Origin: Vulcanimicrobiota bacterium
GTDB taxonomy: Bacteria; Vulcanimicrobiota; Vulcanimicrobiia; Vulcanimicrobiales; Vulcanimicrobiaceae
DNA length: 21,138 nt
Assembly (NCBI GenBank): GCA_013289785.1
Contig: JABCZE010000002.1
Span: 1 to 21,138, forward strand
Direction: 5' to 3'
Program-made: the position numbers and the translations under genes
Shown: in pieces, positions 14,506-20,734 of the stretch
Numbering within the stretch: position 1 is the first letter of the stretch
How the letters are laid out: each line of letters begins with the position of its first letter
The notes under the pieces: generated by a model
The model's database searches: none
What the model saw: the letters and a program-made list of their open reading frames with translations, nothing else
Told to the model about the DNA's origin: nothing

Positions 14506-14524
14506 CCTGAGCGCAGTCGAAGGA
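14501..14524 (-). repeat. 24-bp dispersed repeat, copy A (tpiA/gpmI junction)
   Basis: On the plus strand it starts GTCATCCTGAGCG, then one variable base (C here), then AGTCGAAGGA. It encodes the last residues and TGA of tpiA and the ATG of gpmI. It is identical to copies B and C except at the single variable base. Confidence 0.9.
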
Positions 14525-15263
14525 CGGCCCGTTCGATCAGTGTTGCGAAACCGTCGGGATCCAGCGATGCGCCTCCGACCAGACCACCGTTGATATCGGG
14601 ACGTTCCGCGTACGACGCAACGTTTGCCGCCGTCACGCTGCCTCCGTAGAGAATCGGCGTCGCGCTCAAGCCGTCGATCGCGCGGCGAATCGTCGCCATC
14701 ACCCGATTGGCTTCCTGAGGCTCGCAGTTCTGACCGGTGCCGATCGCCCAAATTGGTTCGTAGGCGATTGCAACCGTCGCGAGATCGGCCGCCGCTACGC
14801 CGTCGAATGCGGCGCGCGTCTGCGCGACGACGCGTTCGTCGGTCGCGCCGGCGCGGCGCTCCTCGAGCGTCTCGCCGACGCAGACGATCGGTACCAGGCC
14901 TTGCGCGAGCGCCGTATGCACCTTCAAGTTGACCGTGCGATCGGTTTCGTCACAATAGGCGCGGCGCTCCGAATGCCCGAGAATCACGTGTGACACACCG
15001 AGTTCGCGCAGCATCGGTGCGCTGATTTCGCCGGTGAAGGCGCCTTTGAGCTCCCAATGCATCGTCTGCGCTCCCAGACGTACTCGCGTATCCCGGAGAC
15101 GCTCGCCGGCCAACTGCAGGGAAGTAAACGGGGGCGCGACGACGATCTCGATCTGTGCGTCAAGCGCTCCGGCGCGGGGCAGAAACGCATCGAAGAATGC
15201 GGCAGTCTCGGCCGCAGTCTTGTGCATCTTCCAGTTGCCGGCGACGATTCTCCTAATCTTCAA
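14502..15263 (-). CDS. tpiA: Triosephosphate isomerase
   Basis: Interconverts dihydroxyacetone phosphate and glyceraldehyde 3-phosphate. It is a 253-residue TIM barrel with GNWKM (Lys12), VILGHSERR (His97), AYEPIWAIGTG (catalytic Glu169) and LYGGSV for phosphate binding. The start is TTG at 15263, overlapping the end of pgk by 11 bp; there is no other candidate before the conserved RRIVAGNWKM, and no clear Shine-Dalgarno, so coupling to pgk is likely. The C-terminal residues RLRSG and the stop come from a dispersed repeat, giving a slightly altered tail after the last helix. Confidence 0.96.
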   Translation of the reverse strand: MKIRRIVAGNWKMHKTAAETAAFFDAFLPRAGALDAQIEIVVAPPFTSLQLAGERLRDTRVRLGAQTMHWELKGAFTGEISAPMLRELGVSHVILGHSERRAYCDETDRTVNLKVHTALAQGLVPIVCVGETLEERRAGATDERVVAQTRAAFDGVAAADLATVAIAYEPIWAIGTGQNCEPQEANRVMATIRRAIDGLSATPILYGGSVTAANVASYAERPDINGGLVGGASLDPDGFATLIERAVLRLRSG

Positions 15264-16458
15264 GTGCGGCGACCCCGGGCAGTTGTTTTCCCTCCAGAAA
15301 CTCCAGCGTCGCGCCGCCGCCCGTCGAAACGTACGTCATCTTCGAGGCGAAGCCCAGCAAGTGCGCTGCGGCAGCGGCGTCGCCCCCGCCGACGACGCTC
15401 GTCGCTCCGGCCTCGGTCGCGCGCGCGATCGCATCGCCGACCACCTGCGTTCCGTGCCGGTAGGCGGGCTTTTCGTACACGCCCATCGGACCGTTGAAAA
15501 CGATCGTCTTGGCAACTTCGATCGCGTTCGCATACGCCTGCGCGGTTGCCGGACCGATATCGAGAATCATCTCGTCGCCGACGGCGTCGACGGGAACGAC
15601 GTGCGCCCGGTCCTGCGCGTCAAACGAGGGCGCAACGACCGCATCGCTGGGCAAATGCAGAGCGACGCGGCGTGCTTCGATCGCCGCGAGAATGCGGCGC
15701 GCCGGCTCGAGATCGTCGTCGCGCAGCGACGTGCCGACGTTGACGCCCTCTGCCGCGAGCAGCGTGTTGGCCATCCCGCCGCCGATGCAAAACGCATCGA
15801 CCAGTTCGCTCAAACGTTCCAGCATGCCGATCTTGTCTTTGATCTTCGCGCCGCCGATGACGCAGACGAAGGGTCTGCCAGGACGATCGGTTAGCCGGGA
15901 AAGGGCCGACAGTTCGGCTTGCATCAGCAAGCCCGCGGCGTTTGGGAGCAGGTGCGCGATGCCTTCAGTGGACGCGTGGGCGCGATGCGCCGTCGCAAAG
16001 GCGTCGTCGACGTAGAGATCGCCCAGTTTTGCAAGCTGCCGGGCAAACGCGGGGTCGTTGCGTTCTTCGCCGGCGTGGAAGCGCACGTTTTCGAGCAGGA
16101 GCACGTCGCCGTCGTGCAACGCGGCCACCGCGCTTTCAGCCACCTCGCCGACGCTGTCGGCGGCAAAGGCGACGGGAATGCCGAGGCGATCCGACAGCGC
16201 GCGGGCGACGGGTCGCAGTGAGAGCGCCGGATCCGGTTTGCCGTCGGGGCGGCCGAGATGCGAGAGCACGATGGTTCTCGCTCCATGCTCGCGCAGCCAG
16301 CGCAGCGTCGGGAGTGTCGCATCGACGCGCGCATAATCCGCAATCTCGCCCGTTTTGTCATCCTGAGCGTAGTCGAAGGAGAGCGGTACGTTCAGATCTT
16401 CGCGCACCAAAACGCGCCTGCCGCGAACGTCGCAGTCTTGCAGGCGTCGGAAGGCCAT
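15253..16458 (-). CDS. pgk: Phosphoglycerate kinase with an 8-residue repeat-encoded insertion
   Basis: Transfers the acyl phosphate of 1,3-bisphosphoglycerate to ADP. It is 401 residues. Motifs: VREDLNVPL, SHLGRPDG, LENVRFHAGEE, FATAHRAHAS, FVCVIGGAKIKDKIGML, NGPMGVYEKP, GGGDAAAAA and VSTGGGATLEFLEGK. The ATG at 16458 overlaps the gap stop by one base (TAATG); an upstream frame to 16527 is rejected. Residues 27-34 (SFDYAQDD) fall in the loop after DLNVPL, where PGKs normally have about KDG. They are encoded exactly by the 24-bp dispersed repeat. Active-site motifs on both sides are intact, so the enzyme is probably functional. Confidence 0.96.
   Translation of the reverse strand: MAFRRLQDCDVRGRRVLVREDLNVPLSFDYAQDDKTGEIADYARVDATLPTLRWLREHGARTIVLSHLGRPDGKPDPALSLRPVARALSDRLGIPVAFAADSVGEVAESAVAALHDGDVLLLENVRFHAGEERNDPAFARQLAKLGDLYVDDAFATAHRAHASTEGIAHLLPNAAGLLMQAELSALSRLTDRPGRPFVCVIGGAKIKDKIGMLERLSELVDAFCIGGGMANTLLAAEGVNVGTSLRDDDLEPARRILAAIEARRVALHLPSDAVVAPSFDAQDRAHVVPVDAVGDEMILDIGPATAQAYANAIEVAKTIVFNGPMGVYEKPAYRHGTQVVGDAIARATEAGATSVVGGGDAAAAAHLLGFASKMTYVSTGGGATLEFLEGKQLPGVAALED
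16357..16380 (-). repeat. 24-bp dispersed repeat, copy B (inside pgk)
   Basis: Same unit as the copies at 14501 and 18680, with T at the variable base. On the coding strand it is eight codons, SFDYAQDD, in frame, and adds a loop near the N-terminus of phosphoglycerate kinase. Confidence 0.92.
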
Positions 16459-17471
16459 TACGCCGGGGCTGGGATCGTCGAGCCAACCAAGGCCGTCAGC
16501 TCCGCCAGACGGCACGAATAGCCCCACTCGTTGTCGTACCAGGCCGCAATCTGGATCAGATCGCCGTTGGCGTTGCTGAGCCGAGCGTCGATGATCGAGC
16601 TGTTCGGGTTTTTCTTAAAGTCGCTCGAGACCAGCTCTTCTTCGGTGTACGCGACGTATTTGCTCATTTCGCCCTCGGCGGCGCGGCGCAGCAGCGCGTT
16701 GAGCTGCTCCTTCGTCGTCGGGCGTTTCGTTTGCGCGACGAGATAGATCATCGACACCGTCGGCGTCGGGACGCGCAGCGAGAAGCCGTCGAAGGTGCCT
16801 TCGACTTCGGGAATCGTCAGGTACAGCGCTTTGGCCGCGCCCGTGGAGGTTGGAATGATGTTGGTCGCGGCGTTGCGCCCCCGGCGAAGATCCTTATGCG
16901 GTCCGTCGAGCACGACCTGATCGTTGGTGTAGGAGTGGATCGTCGTCATGAAGCCTTTGACCCAGCCCAGTTCGTCAACGATCGGCTTCACGGCCGTCGC
17001 TAAACAGTTGGTCGTACAGGACGCGTTGGAAATGATGTTGTGCTTTTGCGGATCGTAGCGGCGATCGTTCACGCCCAGCACGATCGTGATGTCTTCGTCC
17101 TTTGCCGGAGCGGAGATCAGGACTTTTTTTGCCCCGCCGCTATCGATATGCGCGCGAGCTTTGGCGGCGTCGGTGAAGAGCCCGGTCGACTCGATCACGA
17201 TGTCGACGCCGAGGTCGCGCCACGGAAGCTTGCCGGGGTCGCGCTCGGCAAAGACCGCAAGAGTCCGCCGGTCGATGGAGATCGTGCCGTCTCCGGCGCT
17301 GACGCTGCCGTTGTAGATGCCGTAGTTGCTGTCGTATTTAAAGAGGTGGGCGCACTCCTTTGCGCCGGCGAGGTCGTTGACGGCAGCGATCTCGATTTCC
17401 GGATGGCGCTCCACGATCGCTTTGGTGAAGTTCCTGCCGATACGGCCAAAGCCGTTGATTCCAATGCGCAT
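16458..17471 (-). CDS. gap: Glyceraldehyde-3-phosphate dehydrogenase, type I
   Basis: Oxidative phosphorylation of glyceraldehyde 3-phosphate to 1,3-bisphosphoglycerate. It is 337 residues. NAD-binding INGFGRIGR (residues 5-13) with Asp33 in VNDL favours NAD over NADP. Catalytic Cys152 is in SNASCTTNCLA, with partner His in TIHSYTNDQ. Further motifs are RRGRNAATNIIPTSTGAAKA and WYDNEWGYS. The ATG at 17471 is 9 bp after whiA. It leads gap-pgk-tpiA-gpmI, the standard order of the lower glycolytic operon. Confidence 0.97.
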   Translation of the reverse strand: MRIGINGFGRIGRNFTKAIVERHPEIEIAAVNDLAGAKECAHLFKYDSNYGIYNGSVSAGDGTISIDRRTLAVFAERDPGKLPWRDLGVDIVIESTGLFTDAAKARAHIDSGGAKKVLISAPAKDEDITIVLGVNDRRYDPQKHNIISNASCTTNCLATAVKPIVDELGWVKGFMTTIHSYTNDQVVLDGPHKDLRRGRNAATNIIPTSTGAAKALYLTIPEVEGTFDGFSLRVPTPTVSMIYLVAQTKRPTTKEQLNALLRRAAEGEMSKYVAYTEEELVSSDFKKNPNSSIIDARLSNANGDLIQIAAWYDNEWGYSCRLAELTALVGSTIPAPA

Positions 17472-17480
17472 GAGCCGCGT

Positions 17481-18347
17481 TTACCGGGCCGCTTTCGCGC
17501 TCCCCTGCACGCCGCGCAGGGCGGCGGCCAACTTGGTCAACGCGCCCAGCCGGCTGCTGACCGTCGGTTTGCCAATGGCAGGATTGCAGCGGCGCCCCAG
17601 CTCTGCAAGCGATTCGTCGGGGTGTCGCAGTCGCAGTTCGGCGACTTCGCGCAATGGCGGCGAGAGGCGCGACAAACCGTAGGCGCTTTGCAAAAACTCG
17701 ATCACGTGGCGCTGTTGGGCACCCGCCTGGGCGCTGCGCTGCAGGTTCGCCGCCTCGGTATTCACCAGGCGGTGAATTCGGTTCTTCGTCTCGCGCAAGG
17801 CGCGCACGTCCTCGAGCCGCAGAACCGCAGCGAAAGCACCGATGCGCGTCAGCAACTCCGCAATAGCGTCGAAATCCTTGAGATACAACACCGTGCGCCC
17901 TTTTCGATTGGTTTCTTTTACGGCGACGCCGTTGCTGCGCAACATCCACGTCAGCCGCGCCGCGATGCTTTCGTCGCGGACGACGAACTCGAGATGGTAG
18001 CCGCGCACTCCCGCGGCCAGCGAGCCGCACGCCAGAAAAGCGGCGCGCACTTCGATCAAACGATCGCACTTATGCACCGGCTTGGGCGGCATCGCGTGTA
18101 GCCGTGGCGGTAGTTTCACCGCAAAGGTCGGCAAGCGTTGCAGTCGCGTCGGGGCGCGCGATTGGATGGGGTGAAGCTTGCGCTCCTCCAGCAGCGACCA
18201 GAAAAGGCGCGCGACGGCGTTGCGATGGGTGACGAACTCGCCGTCGTTACCGCCGTACACGCAGAGGCCGGCGAGCAGCGAATCGCGGCAGTGGCGCTCG
18301 TCGGGAAGCTCGCGCGCCAGGGCGTCCTTGGTGTCGGCGGAGATCAC
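17481..18347 (-). CDS. whiA: WhiA-family DNA-binding regulator
   Basis: WhiA combines a LAGLIDADG-homing-endonuclease-like N-terminal domain with a C-terminal helix-turn-helix. It regulates sporulation division in Streptomyces and affects division and metabolism in Bacillus. Evidence: VRAAFLACGSLAAGVRGYHLEFV, KETNRKGRTVLYLKDFDAIAELLTRIGAFAAVL, NRIHRLVNTEAANLQRSAQAGAQQ, and the C-terminal HPDESLAELGRRCNPAIGKPTVSSRL. I chose the GTG at 18347, which overlaps the upstream stop (GTGA) with GGAG five bases before it; GTG 18353 is the alternative. whiA next to gap matches Gram-positive gene order, although rapZ and yvcK, its common partners, are absent here. Confidence 0.93.
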   Translation of the reverse strand: MISADTKDALARELPDERHCRDSLLAGLCVYGGNDGEFVTHRNAVARLFWSLLEERKLHPIQSRAPTRLQRLPTFAVKLPPRLHAMPPKPVHKCDRLIEVRAAFLACGSLAAGVRGYHLEFVVRDESIAARLTWMLRSNGVAVKETNRKGRTVLYLKDFDAIAELLTRIGAFAAVLRLEDVRALRETKNRIHRLVNTEAANLQRSAQAGAQQRHVIEFLQSAYGLSRLSPPLREVAELRLRHPDESLAELGRRCNPAIGKPTVSSRLGALTKLAAALRGVQGSAKAAR

Positions 18348-18643
18348 AGCCACTCCGCCTCGTCGCGGCGCGAGTCGAGAATCTCGTAGAGGTCGGCCGG
18401 CTTCACGCTCGGCGTGATTCGCAGCGGAACCTCGCGGACGCGGACCGTCACGAACCGCGTCGCGTAGTGAATCTCGAGAACGTCCCCGGGTTTGACCTGA
18501 TAGCCCGGCTTGAGCGGCTTTCCGTCTCGAGTGATGCGGCCGTGCTCCAAAGCCTCGTGGGCCTCGCTGCGCCGTTTGGCCAGGCGCGACACCTTCATGA
18601 ACTTATCCAACCGCACGTGGGGAGAGTTCGCCACGGAGGCCAC
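18344..18643 (-). CDS. S4-domain RNA-binding protein, RqcP (YabO)-like
   Basis: A 99-residue protein with an S4 domain: VRLDKFMKVSRLAKRRSEAHEALEHGRITRDGKPLKPGYQVKPGD, then VTVRVREVP. The opening RLDKFxKVSRLxKRR and size match RqcP/YabO of the Gram-positive ribosome quality-control pathway, where it helps RqcH add alanine tails to stalled chains. Hsp15 is a related possibility. The GTG at 18643 is favoured by GGAGGG nine bases upstream. GTG 18616 would match the usual family N-terminus but lacks a ribosome-binding site. It is first in the operon leading to whiA and glycolysis; its stop overlaps whiA. Confidence 0.85.
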   Translation of the reverse strand: MASVANSPHVRLDKFMKVSRLAKRRSEAHEALEHGRITRDGKPLKPGYQVKPGDVLEIHYATRFVTVRVREVPLRITPSVKPADLYEILDSRRDEAEWL

Positions 18644-18647
18644 TAAG

Positions 18648-18685
18648 GTCAGCCCTCCGTGTCATCGTCAGCCCTCCGTGTCATC
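18648..18685. repeat. Two perfect tandem copies of a 19-bp unit
   Basis: GTCAGCCCTCCGTGTCATC occurs at 18648-18666 and again at 18667-18685 with no mismatch. On the minus strand each copy contains GGAGGG; the copy nearer the rqcP-like gene serves as its Shine-Dalgarno. The second copy runs into the 24-bp dispersed repeat. Confidence 0.92.
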
Positions 18686-18703
18686 CTGAGCGGAGTCGAA
18701 GGA
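18680..18703. repeat. 24-bp dispersed repeat, copy C (intergenic)
   Basis: Same unit as at 14501 and 16357 with G at the variable base. It lies between the rqcP-like gene and the padR promoter, ending one base before the padR -35 hexamer TTGACA. Confidence 0.9.
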
Positions 18704-18740
18704 TTGACAGTATCGCGATATATCGTTTAGTATTGCAATA
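18704..18740 (+). promoter_or_regulatory. padR promoter with tandem palindromic operators
   Basis: TTGACA (18704-18709) is followed after 18 bp by TAGTAT (18728-18733), predicting a transcript start near 18740. Two perfect 10-bp palindromes of the same pattern, TATCGCGATA (18711-18720) and TATTGCAATA (18731-18740), have centres exactly 20 bp apart. They cover the promoter spacer, part of the -10 element and the start site. This placement fits repression by the PadR-type protein encoded next; autoregulation is inference. Confidence 0.75.
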
Positions 18741-19216
18741 TGCATAGATGGGGCGCGCCCCGGCACGGAATGCGGCGCTTAAAACGTGGAATCCTCAAGT
18801 TTGCCCTGCTCAAACTGCTCAGCGAGATGCCGCGACACGGTTACGACCTGATTCGCGAGATCCGCGAGAAGGGTTGGGCGGGCGGCGCAGGCTCCGTCTA
18901 CCCGCTGCTTGCCGCGCTCGAGGCCGCCGGCTTCATCGCCGGCCGGGACGAGGAAGGGCGCCGCATCTACGAACTCACCGAGAAAGGACGAAAAATGATG
19001 GAAGAGCGCTGGGCCGACATCGGGCGCTTTTTCGAAGATGACGACGAGGAAGAGGGCACGCGCGACCGGCGGGCGCAAATGCGCGATTCGGCGACTCGAT
19101 TGATGCAAGCGGTTTCGCAGCTCGGCTATTCTTCCAAACCCGAATCGATCGAACGCGTGCGCGACATTCTGGACAAAACGCGCAAAGAAGTTTACGAAGT
19201 GCTAGCAACAGAGTAA
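18740..19216 (+). CDS. PadR-family transcriptional repressor
   Basis: Winged-helix repressor of the PadR family, whose members often respond to toxic compounds and control exporters. Residues about 11-85 form the winged helix (MRRLKRGILKFALLKLLSEMPRHGYDLIREI, GSVYPLLAALEAAGFIAG, RRIYELTEKGRKMM). The rest is acidic then helical (RFFEDDDEEEGTRDRR ... RDILDKTRKEVYEVLATE), a dimerisation-type tail. The ATG at 18740 coincides with the predicted transcript start, so a leaderless message is possible; ATG 18770 matches usual PadR starts and is the alternative, without a good Shine-Dalgarno. It is followed 12 bp later by a MATE exporter, its likely target. Confidence 0.92.
   Translation: MHRWGAPRHGMRRLKRGILKFALLKLLSEMPRHGYDLIREIREKGWAGGAGSVYPLLAALEAAGFIAGRDEEGRRIYELTEKGRKMMEERWADIGRFFEDDDEEEGTRDRRAQMRDSATRLMQAVSQLGYSSKPESIERVRDILDKTRKEVYEVLATE
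18750..18761. repeat. GGGGCGCGCCCC perfect palindrome in padR 5' region
   Basis: A 12-bp perfect palindrome 10 bp after the operator TATTGCAATA and before the alternative padR start. It may be chance in GC-rich DNA or add secondary structure around the start. Confidence 0.35.
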
Positions 19217-19228
19217 GGAGTTCGCAGA

Positions 19229-20617
19229 TTGGCGCAGCCGCGAGCGGCGCACCGCGGGGTCAACATTTTCGAGGAGGGCAAGCCGATGTGGCAGATCCTC
19301 CTCGTTTTTCTCGTGCCGTTGATGCTCAGCAACGTTTTGCAATCGGCTTCGCAGACGATGGCCAGCATCTGGATCGGGCGGTTGATCTCGACGCAAGCGC
19401 TGGGCGCGATCTCGGCGGTCTTTCCGATTATCTTCTTGCTCTTCTCGTTCGTCTTCGGCGTCTCGAGCGGCAGCAGCGTCCTCATCGGGCAGGCCTTCGG
19501 CGCAAAGGACTTCCACAAAGTCAAGAAGATCGCCGGTACCGTCACGGGAGCGGCCCTGTACTTGGGCATCGTCGTCGCGGTGGTGGGATATTTCGGCTCG
19601 CCGACGATTCTCAAATGGCTGGCAACGCCGCTCGACATCCTGCCGCAATCCGACGCCTACGCGCGCGTGGTCTTCCTGACGATGCCGGTCTTTTTCGTCT
19701 ATTTCGTCTATGCGACGATCTTGCGCGGCACCGGCGATTCGACCACGCCGTTCTACGCGCTGATCGTTTCGAGCGTGCTGGCCATTGCGATCACGCCCCT
19801 CTTCATCGTCGGAACCTTCGGCTTGCCGAAGCTCGGGGTCGTTAGCGCCGCCGTTTCCGGGCTCATCGCCAACACGGCGGCCTTCGCCTGGCTCCTCATC
19901 TACCTCCGCCGCAAGAACCACCCGCTACAGTTCGACCGCGAAACGTTGGTAGACATGGGAATCGATTGGAAGATTCTCGGAGGGGTGCTGCGCATCGGCC
20001 TGCCGACCGCGCTGCAAGTGATGATGGTCTCGCTTGCGGAGATCGCGGTCATTTCGTTCGTCAATCGTTTTGGATCGAGCGCGACGGCGGCCTACGGAGC
20101 GGTCAATCAGGTCGTCGGCTACGTGCAGTTCCCCGCGATTTCGATCGGCATCGCGGCTTCGATTTTCGGCGCGCAATGCATCGGCGCGCGCCGCGAAGAT
20201 AAGCTCGGAAGCGTTATTCGCTCGGCGGTCGGGCTGAACTACGTCGTCGGCGGCATCATCATCGCCGCCTGCTACTTGTGCGCCTGGTTCATTCTGGGTT
20301 GGTTCATTACCGACCACGCCACCCTGGTGATCGCGCACAGACTGCTGATGATCACCCTGTGGAGCTATCTCTTATTCGGAAACTCCGCCGTCCTGAGCGG
20401 CCTCATGCGCGGCAGCGGCTCCGTACTTTGGCCGACGATCAACGGGATCTTCGCGATCTGGGGCGTGGAAGTGCCCGTGGCCTGGATCCTCATGCACAGC
20501 TACGGCCTCAACGGCGTCTGGATCGGTTATCCGGCAGCCTTCTGCGTCGTATTGGCGCTGCAGTTCACCTACTACGAGTTCGTCTGGAAGCGCAAGACGC
20601 ACGAACGCCTGGCCTAG
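19229..20617 (+). CDS. MATE-family multidrug/efflux transporter
   Basis: Twelve-helix cation-coupled exporter of the MATE (NorM/DinF-type) family, 462 residues. The first half begins WQILLVFLVPLMLSNVLQSASQTMASIWIGRLISTQALGAISAVFP and has SGSSVLIGQAFGA, the usual first-repeat signature. The second half repeats it as RIGLPTALQVMMVSLAEIAVISFVNRFG ... AAYGAVNQVVGYVQFPAISIGIAASIFGAQCIGA. The RGTGDSTTPF motif also fits. The TTG at 19229 is chosen for an AAGGAG site eight bases upstream. It is co-transcribed with padR; substrate unknown. It ends with a basic tail (WKRKTHERLA). Confidence 0.94.
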   Translation: MAQPRAAHRGVNIFEEGKPMWQILLVFLVPLMLSNVLQSASQTMASIWIGRLISTQALGAISAVFPIIFLLFSFVFGVSSGSSVLIGQAFGAKDFHKVKKIAGTVTGAALYLGIVVAVVGYFGSPTILKWLATPLDILPQSDAYARVVFLTMPVFFVYFVYATILRGTGDSTTPFYALIVSSVLAIAITPLFIVGTFGLPKLGVVSAAVSGLIANTAAFAWLLIYLRRKNHPLQFDRETLVDMGIDWKILGGVLRIGLPTALQVMMVSLAEIAVISFVNRFGSSATAAYGAVNQVVGYVQFPAISIGIAASIFGAQCIGARREDKLGSVIRSAVGLNYVVGGIIIAACYLCAWFILGWFITDHATLVIAHRLLMITLWSYLLFGNSAVLSGLMRGSGSVLWPTINGIFAIWGVEVPVAWILMHSYGLNGVWIGYPAAFCVVLALQFTYYEFVWKRKTHERLA

Positions 20618-20734
20618 GAGCCTAGAGGTTTCCTGCTTCATTCCTGGTGGCAAGCAGCCGACTATATGATTAGGCGCTTTTGAGCACGGGCGAAAGCGCG
20701 TTGTACGGTCCGCTCACCAAAAAAGGAGGCCCTC
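20618..20734 (+). promoter_or_regulatory. Leader region with hairpins before the glycine-rich lipoprotein gene
   Basis: Contains CTGCTT/AAGCAG (20633-20657), a weak post-MATE hairpin without a T-run. TATGAT (20665-20670) is a possible -10 element with no clear -35. A 7-bp inverted repeat GCGCTTT/AAAGCGC (20674-20699, 12-base loop) would sit at the 5' end of the message. AAAAGGAGG ends five bases before the ATG and is a near-ideal Shine-Dalgarno. Confidence 0.5.

Noticed and set aside
14506..14751. N-terminal extension of gpmI
   Set aside because: The extension reads the antisense/alternate frame of tpiA and the repeat; normal iPGM length is reached from ATG 14505.
15942..18101. Two 353-residue plus-strand frames opposite pgk, gap and whiA
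   Set aside because: Both are antisense to well-supported enzymes and carry no recognisable domains.
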